From contig BCIC01000001.1 of NCBI GenBank assembly GCA_001599835.1, forward strand, positions 1,696,761 to 1,760,760: 64,000 bases of DNA, written 5' to 3'. This DNA comes from Thermoascus crustaceus (taxonomy: Eukaryota > Ascomycota > Eurotiomycetes > Eurotiales > Thermoascaceae). The notes beneath the pieces were generated by a model. It did no database searches, was not told the origin of the DNA, and was given only the letters and a program-made list of their open reading frames with translations. Position 1 is the stretch's first letter. Each line of letters starts with the position of its first letter. Of this stretch, positions 51,158 through 62,289 are shown piece by piece. The translations under genes were made by a program, and so were the position numbers.

Positions 51158-52866
51158 TCAGACCTCACCAACAACAACCATCGCCTCCCGAAAACACCCC
51201 CGAATCACCTCCGCATGCTTCTCCGACCTCACCGTAATGTCACACTCAAACGGCAGCGGCACATTCAGGAACCCACGAACTGTCCCCATTTCAGGCTCCA
51301 CGTACTCTCCATTCGCATCCTTCTTCCTGCTGATATTAAACCCCCACAGAATCCGGGCAATGTTGAGGTATAGAGAGCGCTCCGCGACGTGAACCCCAGG
51401 GCAGACTCTCCGGCCCGCGCCGTAGGCGAGATGATCGCGGTCGTAGGGGTTGGCGGTGTTTATGTATGCTGCGGCTGGAAGGGGGTGGTTTAGGTAGCGC
51501 TCTGGGTTGAAGGTGTAGGGGTCGGGGTATAAGTCTTCGTTGAAGTGGACGGCCCTGGAGGAGTAGGTTGGGATGAAGAAGACAATAGCTAAAGACAGAT
51601 TTCTAGATATATAGGTAGTATTTACCACCAGTTCAAAACGACCACGGAGCCCTTGGGGGTAAAGATGCCCTCGTACCAATCATCCTCCGTACTGGCGTGC
51701 GTCATACCAAATTTATTCAGTGGATTGAGCCGCAGGTTCTCTTTGACGATAGCCCTTATGTACGGAGATTCTTCTCGTCATCCCAATCCGGCAACCTCTC
51801 CGTCCCGGCAACACGATCGAGCTCCTCATGAGCCCTCTTCAGGACATCCGGTTAGCGGCAGATGGTCCGGATAAAGAGGTTCAACGTTGCGGAGGTTGTT
51901 TCCGCACCAGCTTCGATTAATTCACCAGCCTGGAAGGCAGCCTGCAGGTCATCGATTCCCTGCTTCGCCGGATCGCTCTCGTAAAAGTCCTTGCAGAAGC
52001 ACGGTTTGGCCGTGCCGGCTTTGATCTGCTTCTTCAACCCTTCCCTCAGTTCCAGGAACCTTGGAATCATATTCAAAGACCTTCTTCCCGTACGTTCGCC
52101 AATTACCCGGAATCCACTCTGGCAGGTACTGCAGGGACGGGAAACTGTCCACGACGTGTGCCCCTGGAGCAGTAAACTCCGTCACATCGTTCAGGACACT
52201 GTATATTTTCTTGATGAGGGGATGATCCCAGCTCTGGAGGCGGAAACCGTACGTGATCCGGATGATGGCGCTGGATGAGTAGCGCCGGTTGTAGTCGTAG
52301 AAGCGGCCCGGGTCATCCAGGATCTCCGCCATCAGCTGCTTCGACTTCAGAGATCCTGGATAAGCTGGTAGGCCGTAGCGACGGTCGTGTTCAGCAACGC
52401 GTGTGAGATTCTCCGGACGACTCGATACCGGGGTCCATACTGCATGAACAGTTGCCGTCGTCCGGCGCTGGCGACGTCTTGAGCCAGAGGCAACGGTGGA
52501 CGGGAGGAGTAGATCGAGGGACCTCTTGTCCATCAGGCCCTTGACTGCTTTTGGAGAGGGTAGCCAGACGTAGTCAGTCCCATCGATCTTGGTGTAGAAG
52601 ACGTCGCCGTACTTGCGGGCCCATTTCGTGATCTTGCCCGGTACGGCTTCCGAGTCAGCGAGATCGAAGAGATTTCCCACGAACGGTAGTCCTGGAGGAC
52701 CAGGGGGTAAATGTCGTCGTCTGGAGTCCTTTAGGACTGATGGGGTGGTCCAGAGGTAGAACAGAAGTACTAAGGTCAAAGGAAGGAATAAACCAACGGA
52801 GAGGAAGATTGGCAAGTATCCATCACTGGTTAACGACAATAGACTCGGATGAGATGAAGTGGACAT
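51158..52866 (-). pseudogene. Cytochrome P450 pseudogene 1
   Basis: The reading from ATG 52866 gives an N-terminal membrane anchor (FLSVGLFLPLTLVLLFYLW), a proline hinge (LPPGPPGLPFVGNLFDL) and then normal P450 sequence, but the frame is broken repeatedly. A one-base change near 52527 moves the coding (SIYSSRPPLPLAQDV) to another frame, and a second near 52355 moves it back. A third shift occurs near 52065. The I-helix (LIEAGAETTSATLN) is followed by an in-frame TAA near 51854 and another shift near 51760. The last exon is intact and preserves a GT-AG intron (LNWW to AVHFNEDLYPDPYTFNPERY) and the haem-binding YGAGRRVCPGVHVAE. Fold and cysteine ligand are recognisable, but no full-length enzyme can be made. 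The family resembles fungal CYP64-like multi-substrate oxidases; this is tentative. Confidence 0.88.
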
Positions 52867-53579
52867 TGCGACAGGATATATCCCTTTTTACCCTACACAG
52901 AGGAGCATATCGAATTAACTGAATAAGATAGAAACAACTAACAAGCTGCAACCAGATATATTATCTCACTACAATTCTGGCTGTGATCGATACCCCACAT
53001 GCTGTGTTTCCCCCAAACGCCACAACCCTTCAGACCTGGAGAAGGTTGGGGAAACTCACACAAAAAAACCAGGCTGGGAGGTGCTTGGGTACTTCGAATA
53101 GCAGTGAGAGAAAAATCATAGACACTGTAAGTTTTAGAGCGGTGTTTCAGGGAAACAAGAGATAGGATAAATTGATAGACTAGAACTCATCTAAGAAATC
53201 CAAATCAAGCAAACTGTTCTTTTCCTATACTCATAATGTACCATACAGATTAAATCTTCCAAGTGCTCCCATGTCAACAATACATTTGTAGCTTCAACAC
53301 TGTCAATACTGCGGCACAGGTCAAAGGATGCATGGTTACCCCGCCCCTGTGGAGCAGAGAACAGGGGTAGACACCACAAAAGGACGGTCTTTATGCACGT
53401 TATCCGTATTATCCGGAGTATAGCATGGATATTATTGCCCCACTTCTTTATTCCCCATAGAACTTACCTGATAGTTACCTATGGCCTCTCTTTTACTAAG
53501 AGGCGGTCTGTATCTATTCTGTTGCTAAAAAGCATTCTCGACCGGATAGAACACTCCAACGTGTCGTCGAGTTGCAATC
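52867..53579. promoter_or_regulatory. Intergenic region between head-to-head P450 pseudogenes
   Basis: The two P450 loci start away from each other across 713 bases, so this was probably a shared promoter region. No gene is visible in it. Confidence 0.4.
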
Positions 53580-55354
53580 ATGTTGCCCTACTTGGTCCCA
53601 CTCACGCTTGTCGTGGCAGTTGCCGTATTTTTAGTCGACAGGTTAATTCAGAAGTTCCTCTGGAACCGGAAATAACAAGCTACCACCGCGGGTTCCTGGC
53701 ATCCCGCTCTTTGGGAACACTTTCCAGGTGCCGATCTTTCAGCAGGGAAGATGGGCGAGGGAGAAAGCAAGGGAATATGGTGAAATGTAGATTTCCTCTT
53801 TCCTCTCTCCCTAGAATCCCCTTTCTTCGTCTCCTTGTATTCAGTTAGATTCTTACAGAGATAGGTAGGTTCACCTGTCAATTCGGAAACTACACTTGGG
53901 CCTTTCTGAATTCCTCACGGGTGGTCACCGACCGACTAGAGAAGCGCGCCCAGATATATTCCTCTCGGCCGGAATACCGGATGTCCCAAAAGCTGCTTTC
54001 TGGGAACTCACGCATGGTTCTCATGCCATGTTGCGACAAGTGGAGGGCGCTGCGGAAGATCATGCACCAGGTCTTAAATACGCGACAGGCGGACAAGTTC
54101 AAACCGTACCAGGAGCTCGAGTCCAAGAAGCTGCTCTACGACTATCTCCATAAACCGGATAAGCGGTACATCGCCAACCAACGGTTTGTCAACTCGGTGA
54201 TCGTGAGCGTGGTCTTTGGACGGAGAAGTGAATTGGACGATCCTGAGATGAAAGAGCTGTTTAACAGCAGTGAAAACTTTTTTTGGAGAATCCACAGCCA
54301 GGAGCCAATCTTATCGATGGCTTCCAGTTTCTCGACAAGCTGCCATCATTTCTTCACTGGTGGCGACCTTATGGTAAGTGCTGGCATCAATTTGCAATCC
54401 GGTAAGTCGACGCACAGAGTAATGGATACAAAGGATTGTAAGCCTAAGGTCAATTGCAGGGTATATCGGCGTGAGGTAAATCGGTTAATCACCAAAATGG
54501 AGAACGAAGCAGCCAAGCCTTGCTTCGCGGTGGATTTTCTGAAGGCAGCGGAGGAGGGCTCCTTTCCATTCGATGAGACATAAAAACTATTTACTCTAGG
54601 TTCTCTCATAGAAGCTGGCAGCGACACCACACGCATGACCATAAGCCAGGTCATCGCTGCTGCTGTTACTTACCCAAACTGGGTCGGAAGAGCGAGAAAG
54701 CAGCTTGATGATGTTGTGGCGATGCTGAGCGTCTGCCCGTTTTCGATGATAAACCCAACTTGCCATATATTACAGCCGTCCTTAAGGAGGGCTTTAATAG
54801 GGATGCCACATGTGCTCACCCAGGATGATGAGTATGAAGGATATAAGTTTCCCGCAGGGACCATCTTCACATGGAACGCTTCGTAAATTGCCCTTCACCC
54901 GAGAGAATACGAGGATCCGGAACGATTTTGTCCCGAGAGATTCCTAAATGATGATCTTGACAGCCCTATGGAAGGTCATTTGGCGTTTGGCGCAGGTAAG
55001 TATTCTGATTTCGTCTGTGATACTGCTAAGTCAGAATGGCCACATAAACCTCATCAATACTCTTGCAGGAAGACGTGTATGCACTGGATGGAACGTAGGC
55101 GCAACGGATCTCTGGATCGCTGTTGCACGACTTATCTACTGTTTCGACTTCGAGCAGGATCCGGTAAATCCAGATATGTCCGTTATTCTTGAGACTTGTG
55201 CTAATTCTCGTCTTAGAATAAGCCCATTGACACCATGTCGATGTGGCACGAACATAAGATAGCTCCGTTTGCCGTTAAAATCAAAGTCCGGAGCCCAAAA
55301 CACGCTGGCCTAATTGAGAGGGGCTGCCTAGATGCTGTTAACAGAAAATATTGA
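53580..55354 (+). pseudogene. Cytochrome P450 pseudogene 2
   Basis: ATG 53580 opens a membrane anchor (MLPYLVPLTLVVAVAVFLV); a frameshift near 53668 separates it from the hinge (KLPPRVPGIPLFGNTFQVPI). An intron (about 53787-53860) and the next exon follow (QFGNYTWAFLNSSRVVTD, then RLEKRAQIYSSRPEYRMSQK). After KPCFAVDFLKAAEEGSFPFD the frame meets an in-frame TAA at 54581-54583, directly before the I-helix (LFTLGSLIEAGSDTTR). The helix is in the same frame, so this is a plain nonsense change. The K-helix region is scrambled by a further frameshift, and a second stop falls after TIFTWNAS. The haem-binding sequence FGAGRRVCTGWNVG spans a preserved intron. The chain is close to pseudogene 1 in type. 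Introns are kept, so it is not a processed copy. Confidence 0.85.
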
Positions 55355-57786
55355 ATCCCTGTGAATCTCAAAAAAAAAAAAAAAAAAAAAATTCGGCCTG
55401 ACTATCCAAAACATCTTTCAGCTGAGCACTATCTGAGCGGCAAAGCATGATTATGCACGTTCTTAAACATGTTTGCGGGCCTGCAGATCGAACTGCATAT
55501 GCAAGTTGGAACCCTGAGAATAGGCATGTACCTATGTGGAATGCATTCGTGGCAAGTGACCCTAGTCCTGTCCGATATCCTAGATAGGACCCCTGGTGAA
55601 TCTGATCTCAAGATAACGAGGCTGTGCTCGATCTCTCAGCTCTGTAGAGACATCCTGCTTCGGTCTTACGTCGTCATGCTCGTGTGCTATTAACCCACGA
55701 AAAAAAATATGATGAAGCGAAATGAATTGACGCATTGATATGCCAATAGATAGACGAATCAACAGATAGATACCTTTTGCAGAGGATAATCCAAAAGAGA
55801 TGCATCAGCCCGGAGAAATGTTCGGACGGATCTGGCCGATATAGATCTCGGTGGGGAGGATGCCCTGCCCCAATCTAGTGAATCAAGCCAAGCAGATCAC
55901 AATCGATCAGCTACCATGTTCTCCTGGTGGAGCAGGGGACAGAGGAGAAGCAAGATTCCTGCAAGGCGAAAGACGCTGCAGTGAGTCGATCAACAGATCT
56001 CCGATAGCCCGGATTTGGGAAAAGGGGAAAGCCCAGCTATCTAGATGTAGCTAGGGAGCTAGTTAGTGACGCTAGGACTCAGTAGCTGTGGGTTTGTCGT
56101 CATAGGTCATATAGATCTATCCAAGGAATCGTTAGTATAGATGGCTTCTCGCGGACGCAGACTGTAGAACGTCATCATCCATGCTTACCCAAAAACATAG
56201 CCCTGCTGCGGGGAGAAAGATCTGAAGGGACTCTCTAGCTAGCCTCAAAAAACTTGCTAAAAGGAGCACAAAAAAAAATCCAGTGGCAAACCTCAGGAAT
56301 GAGCTGCCTGGGGAAGTGTCGATGGGATACCCCGGTTTCAAGAAGCAGGATCTTGGGGCTCTGCACATCTGCATATGTATGGGTCTGGGCCAGGATGCTA
56401 ACCGCAGCATGTTGACAGGGGAGCTATGAAAGTATAGCAAATTGCCACAGGGACCTCAGCATCGCCTACGTCGATCGAAGGGGAAAAAGAAGGCTGTGGG
56501 CCGCTGGAGATCGCCGTGTGCAACGAAGCACGAGACGCTAGGCGCTCCACCGTACCGCGATGCCGGTTTTGGCGCTTCAGCTGAACTCGGATCACGGGCA
56601 GGGCCGTCCGTGCCGCTGATTGGCATGTCTGTCAGGGCACGACCACTATCGAGCTTCTCCGTTCAACGCACAGAGAGCACTTATCCGCCCGAGCAAAAAC
56701 TGCCTATTTGTGCGGGGAGCGACTTGTCATGGCTCCGATCGGCCACTATTCAGCTGGCCTCTGCGCCAGTCGACTTCGAAGACGCCTCGAGGCTGTCAGG
56801 GGAAGGTGGAGCGACTCGAACTCCATCTTTCAAGCGAGTCCACCGGTCCGCCAGTAACTTTACGCGGGACAGATGCTGCCAATGGCAATGGTTTGTCAGC
56901 CGTGTTGGGTGAAAGCGCAAGAATGGAGAGGTCTAAGAAGGGTCCTACTGTCAAATCCGTTGGGGATACGGGATGCGATCACCACGTTCGATCGGATCAA
57001 GTGTGAGATACCTCCCCAGTTCAGGTAGGTGCTAACAGGTAAGCATAGAATATCGAGATATACGATTCAACAGTCAGGCACTACACTGTTCACTTAAAAG
57101 CCTTCGGTATCTGGAGCAATAGTTGAGACTCTAGATCTGAAGGATCGCTGTTATAGATCACAATACTGGTATTTACTCCTGCATATCTGCACGTAGTCGT
57201 CTGTGCTAAATAATTAATAGGGCAGTCTGGAGCTATGCATCTTGAAGCACCAAATACATGGATCCACATAGACACGGGAAGATGCGCCAACGTTTCTGGA
57301 CCAGTGAAAACTTTGACATGAATAACCGGTAGACAATAGATCTTAGTCTGTCTATGCCTATTGGATACATGACAATTGTAACAATAAACCCCATAACTGC
57401 GACCATCATTGTAAATATAGAAAGGGAGACAATGGAAAAAGTTATAGTGATGCAAAACAAATGAGAATATTACCCCGAAACACAGATGGAAATATGCGAA
57501 ACATGTAAAAAACCAACAATGAGGCGTCCCGCACCAATGGAGATATCCCCTTCACAGAAAAATGCTATCGAAACAATGCATGATCGGTGGAACGACAACG
57601 ACTCTTCGAGACGCGAATCGACTGAAGCGTCAAAATCGAACCATATATGACCAGATGCAGTAGGTCTGAATAAGCGGACCAGGCTTCGTCAGCCACAGAG
57701 ATGATGCTCAGAAATGTCAGTGAGATCCGTCGTGTGAAACGACATATTGTACAGTACAAGCGGTATCGACATGGATAACCTTTGAT
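55355..57786. other. Gene-free spacer with a poly(A) run
   Basis: A 22-base A run lies at 55370-55391, just after the P450 pseudogene. A frame at 56620-57006 includes GKVERLELHLSSES, faintly like the linker after a zinc cluster, but no Cys6 motif precedes it. Nothing else is recognisable. Confidence 0.45.
55370..55391 (+). repeat. Homopolymer of 22 A
   Basis: An uninterrupted A run that starts 16 bases after the stop codon of P450 pseudogene 2. Confidence 0.95.
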
Positions 57787-58532
57787 TTAACTTTGCGACC
57801 GGATATAGCTCAGTATGATGCTCAGAGAAGGATCTTCATCGAGCCAGTGGCCTGCTCGAATATCAGCCGCTCGGAGGTCGGATACGACGTATTGATCAGT
57901 GACATTAGCGAGTTCCTGCTCATAATGAATGGATCTTAGTCTTATATGTCACCCAAGGTTATAGCAACAGAAAGGAATAGTACCTCTCGCAACAGATCGT
58001 TCGCTGACTGTAGCCGAGGAGCATGACACGCGTCAGGCTTCTGACCGCGGAGGACATGGGCGCGGTTGATGGCCCACCTCCTGACCGCGGCGATTCGAAG
58101 GTAGATCTTGTGTGCCTGGAAGCGGCGGGCGCTCGAATCAAGGATTATTCTGCAAACTGTCAGAACTCGGAGACACAGAAATTAAAGCGAGTAGTATGGC
58201 TCCCAGTACCTCTGTAGCTGCACCTTTTGGGTCTCTTCATTCCCGCCTTGACTTTGAATGGACGCAAGGTTGAAGTTTGAAGACAACAGGGACTGGGCAG
58301 CGGCAAAGCACTCCCTCATAACCCTATAGCCTTCTTCCCCGGCCTCTTCAGGCGGTACATCTACCTTCTGTTCCGAGATGTGTAGTTGAAGGGTACGATA
58401 GTCGTTCATAATTTCAGCGACCCTCAAGGCCCGTGCTTCGTTAACTTTGTCTCGGACGTCAGCCTCATCATCATACACGGTTCCGCGGAGGTATTCTTCG
58501 ACGAAAGGAGATTACTTACGTCCGTCAGCCAT
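57787..58532 (-). CDS. Uncharacterised protein of about 197 residues
   Basis: I do not recognise this protein. Three minus-strand exons are clear: to 58210 (YDDEADVRDKVNEARALRVA to GGNEETQKVQLQR), 57984-58149 (IILDSSARRFQAHKIYLRIA to SANDLLRE) and 57787-57915 (ELANVTDQYVVSDLRAADIR to the end). The splice sites between them are GT-AG and in phase. The chain is helical, charged and has no signal peptide, membrane segment or cysteine cluster, so a soluble intracellular protein is likely. The 5' end is odd: a good start context (MADG) at 58532 is joined to the first clear exon only if a 24-base GT-AG segment (58496-58519) is removed, far below the usual fungal minimum. A hidden upstream exon is the alternative. 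Confidence 0.6.
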
Positions 58533-59782
58533 TGTCTCTCGTCTGATCTAGAAGAGATCTATAGTACAGTACAAGACACAGAATACAGCACAACACAGGA
58601 ACGAGGGACTCATCTGCGTGTTTACACTCTACGTGATGGAGGACGAGCTATCCTTTTTAAACCGATGGTGATGGGAAGCTCCTGAGGAGCCGATCCATCG
58701 CGGAGAGGGGTCAATTGGATCATCGCCGAAAAAGTGGCTGGCTGTACCAATGGACATTTGGCGTTGAGGAGTAACATATCACAGCAAGAAACAATCAGAG
58801 CTCAGGAAAGCGTGGTGGATCTAGATAGAAAGATCTCAAAAGAAAGCCGTGGACTCGGGAAATGACGAGAGGCATATTGCTGGAAAGCTGGGGACTGCAG
58901 GCATCAGACTAAGCTGCTGCGACAAGCAGACTGGCGACCGTTCGTGCATCGGCTGGTACGGGCATGCAGGAGGCTCTTGAGATCAGCCCAAAGCAAAGAC
59001 GCCACAGGCTCTGCCCATACTCTCGGGGCGGGATCTCGGTGGAATCGCTCGGTGTGGAGTCTGCGTTCAGGGCTGGCTCCGACGGCCGCTTGGGCCGCGT
59101 TCGGCCTAGCTGCGACTTGCGCACAGCTGCCCTGCTGGCGCCACCTCAAAAAAGAACCTCTTGGACTCTGTCGTGGCCAACCTGCAAACAACAGATCATG
59201 AGAAAGATGGCAGCGAAAGCCACAGCTTAGCTCCAACAGCGAAGCTGAATGTCTCTCCACCATATTTTTATAACACAGGTGGCGGATCTGAGGAACCTCG
59301 CACTTTGGGCACTGGACAGACCAGTATCGACCTACCGTGCATCCAGGTCCGCCAAGAGACCCCGAGGAGAGAAGAGGACGATCACCTAGATCAAGATCCC
59401 CTGTCACTTGCGCCGGGTCGACAGGGCTACCGAGGTTTCCAGAACAGGAAAAAGCTTGGGAGACAGCTAATTACCTTACCACAAGGCTGCGTACACCACC
59501 GTCGCTGGACGTCTTGAGAGGCAACGGCCATCAACCGTGTTCATTTACCGCATGGAGTTGCCACTGGAGCAGGAGAGCGCACCTGGATGTTAATAGAGCA
59601 TAACAAGACCAGTGGGGAGCAAATAAAAAAGGTACAAAGGTGGAGAGAAGAGCAAGCTGGCGCACTGGCAAACTGCAAGGGAAATGTCTTGCCATTTGGT
59701 ATATCTGCAAAGGACTCGAGGTCCACATTGAGCATCAAATATGAAACCACACTCTCCCCACTCCAGCCAATATGTCTCTCGA
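58533..59782. other. Spacer between the uncharacterised gene and the proteasome gene
   Basis: Several overlapping frames of 70-167 codons on both strands at 58900-59600 show no family signature. I cannot support a gene. The sequence is less AT-rich than other spacers here, so a decayed gene is possible. Confidence 0.35.
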
Positions 59783-60865
59783 TCAGTCCTTTTCACTGAT
59801 AGCCGTCAACCGTTCGTCGATCTCATCCTCCGTCAATGCTCGGAATTCAGTGGTTGTCCCCTCGCCATCAGCCCGTGGCCCTCCAACGATTCCAATCTCC
59901 AATTCGCCCTTCTTGAAGTCGACGCTAAGCACGCTGCTCAGAGCCGTGATGCCTAGTTCGACGACATCCTCCCAGCTACCTTCCGCATAGTCTTTGTTCT
60001 TCAGTTTCTTCTCCAGATAGTTGAGAGCCTCTTGTTGCTTAGGTCCAGAGGCAGTCGCTTTGTATCCGACGTAGTACCCTGCTGGGTCGCACTTGTAGAG
60101 CTGGGGGCCTCGTTCCGAGTCAACCGAGATTAGGGTCATGGCAACTCCGAGTGGGCGCATATAAGCCTTTATGAATTCTCTATTAGCAAACACTCAATTA
60201 CGAATTTAGGGGTTGGATAAGCCCAACTCTTTGTGTGTAAACTTGGTTGATGTTGGCAAGTCTCTTCGCAAGGACATCGCAAGGCATCTCGTATCCATAT
60301 TTGTATCGAAATTCCGCGGCTTCACCACGGGCACGGTCCACGGACGCTCTAGCGTCTGCTATGGAGCCAGTCATGACACAGCCCACAGAAGGAGACAGTT
60401 TGAAGACGTAGGAGACGGAGGAAGGATCAATCAGCCTGTCCTGGAAGAATGTCAGGCTGATCTGTCAGGATAGAATTGTGGGCGCCGACTTACAGGAACT
60501 TTCTTCTGAGACAGCACCACAGCGCAGTTCTTCCCCCTCACGCCGATGGAAGTGATGTTTGCAGCAGTAATGGCCTTGAATGCATATTCTGCATTCCGAC
60601 AATCTTGTTAGCTATCGTCACCGGCGGTTGGAGGATTTCCGTCGCTCGTGGAACAGCAGAGTGGGGTGATTCTAGGGGAAGCAGCGTGATATCGATAGTG
60701 GGAACCTGGGTAGGAGGATACTGACCGACTTGGTACAGACGACCTTGGTCGGAGAAAATCGTAATATGTCTATCGTAACCTGCGCCGCCTATTTGTCGAT
60801 GGTAGTCAGTCATCGATGAAGTCATGGGTTGAAACAACACAGCGGTCAAGGCGCTTACCGGACAT
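59783..60865 (-). CDS. scl1: 20S proteasome subunit alpha1 (Scl1 type)
   Basis: Alpha-ring subunit of the 20S proteasome core, orthologous in pattern to yeast Scl1, 253 residues. Minus-strand exons: 60859-60865, 60726-60788, 60494-60588, 60228-60440 and 59783-60166, all phases closing. The first exon is only seven bases (ATG TCC G). The alpha signature is GYDRHITIFSDQGRLYQVEY, split by the second intron. Conserved blocks follow: VRGKNCAVVLSQKKVP, EAAEFRYKYGYEMPCDVLAK and YMRPLGVAMTLISVD. Subunits of this ring are structural and gate the chamber; there is no N-terminal nucleophile threonine, as expected. The C-terminal EERLTAISEKD-type helix is present (DEIDERLTAISEKD). Confidence 0.95.
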
Positions 60866-62289
60866 CGTGACGGCAAGGAAAGGTCACAACAAGGAAAGAA
60901 ATTCTATCTGCTATTTTGAAGGGATGTCTAAGATTAGGAAGGTGAAGTTGTGAAGGGGTGGAGTGTCGCTGTGGTGAACTGACGTGGGGGACGCGTGCGA
61001 GAAGCTGCCTGGCCAGCCTGAAGCTCAAGCTTCGTACTCCCGATCGAGTAAGCTCCGCACTCCGTCCACCGCCTTCCCACACCAAAGATTCTGGCCGCAA
61101 CCCACATTCTACAATGGTGCACACTCCCCGTATTTACAGAGTTGTCTCTTTGCAAGAAATGTTGGCTCTAGAATTAATGCGACTTTTATTAATATCTACA
61201 TGAAATATGGACCTCTAAGAACACCCCGGGCCGCTACCGACAGATTTTCGTCCTCCACACTATGTGTGAATGTGTATGTCTCAGCCACTAGTCTCCCCAA
61301 ATACGGAAATTTGACTGACTTGAAATAGTTGAAGGCCTCTTTATACCCCTTGCCACCTTTCTCCCTAGTTTCAAAATGCTTTGAAATGAACCATTGCGTT
61401 CATAATATCGCAAAATACTGTCTCTATTGGTTTCCATCTTAAGGTGTTTTCTCTCGTTCTATTTCCAATAACATTGAATTCCCCCCACGCCGACCTGGGA
61501 GCGATAAACAGAAGCCCGTTCAATTTACTGTTTGACTTCCATGACAGGGTTGCCACAATTTGGATGCTGTCAAAAAGTTTTCAATAACAGCAGCGTTGAT
61601 AGCATTCTACCTAAGAGTATCCCAGAAACCCCCAAATTATATTTGCAGGCGGCTATAATCATGATTCTTCAGCTGCTATCCATGGAAGTGATTATGCTGA
61701 CACGCGAGGATGCAATTCAGCTGCTGACGGCCAGGGGAACCATTATCCGTGTTGGTCCTCGGAAACGACTTGGGAACATACTATTAGAACACTCAATACT
61801 AGGACAAAATGCTCAATTAAGTAGGGCCTATTCAACAGAACAAATGCTCTGCGTCATCGCGAGCCAAGTTATTTTGATGTCGTTCAAGCACCTTTCTCTA
61901 TGTGCTGCTTGTGCCTTCAACAATGTCTAAGGAAACTCAGGAAAACACTGAGTACAGGCCGTATAACTCTTCAGCAGTTATTCTGTAGAAAAGAACCTAT
62001 TGATCATCATTAGAATATGAATGGATTCAGATTGCTTGACCAGTTACTAGAAGAGACGGGTGCGAGCCGTATGCTGTACAAGCTCAAGTGCGCTAAACCC
62101 AATCACGTAGCTGTGCGGACGACCTGCGGAGCTTACATGGAAAATTTCAGGAACTCCGCAAAAGTTACAACTGCTCTACCAGCCCAGCACAGCGCCCTCT
62201 CTTTGCTCCAGAACATTTCCCCAAGGTTTTATTGGACTGAATCCTTCATCGAATTTATCGATTGAAAGAGAATCTATAGCACCGTTGCA
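60866..62289. other. Spacer between the proteasome and WKF-protein genes
   Basis: The two genes point away from each other, so promoters lie at both ends. A 132-codon frame at 61532-61930 (+) has no recognisable domain and I do not count it as a gene. Confidence 0.4.

Noticed and set aside
51158..55354. Reading the two P450 loci as working genes with many small introns
   Set aside because: The breaks fall inside conserved blocks without GT-AG pairs of workable length, and in-frame stops remain.
56620..57006. Possible zinc-cluster factor relic (GKVERLELHLSSES)
   Set aside because: A Zn2Cys6 linker-like phrase without any Cys6 motif upstream in the three plus frames; too weak to call.
58904..59407. 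Overlapping frames on both strands with a CPKC motif
   Set aside because: Cysteine spacing fits no finger I know, the frames conflict and none has splice signals.
61532..61930. Plus-strand frame of 132 codons
   Set aside because: No family features; hydrophobic and mixed composition, no start context or partner exons.
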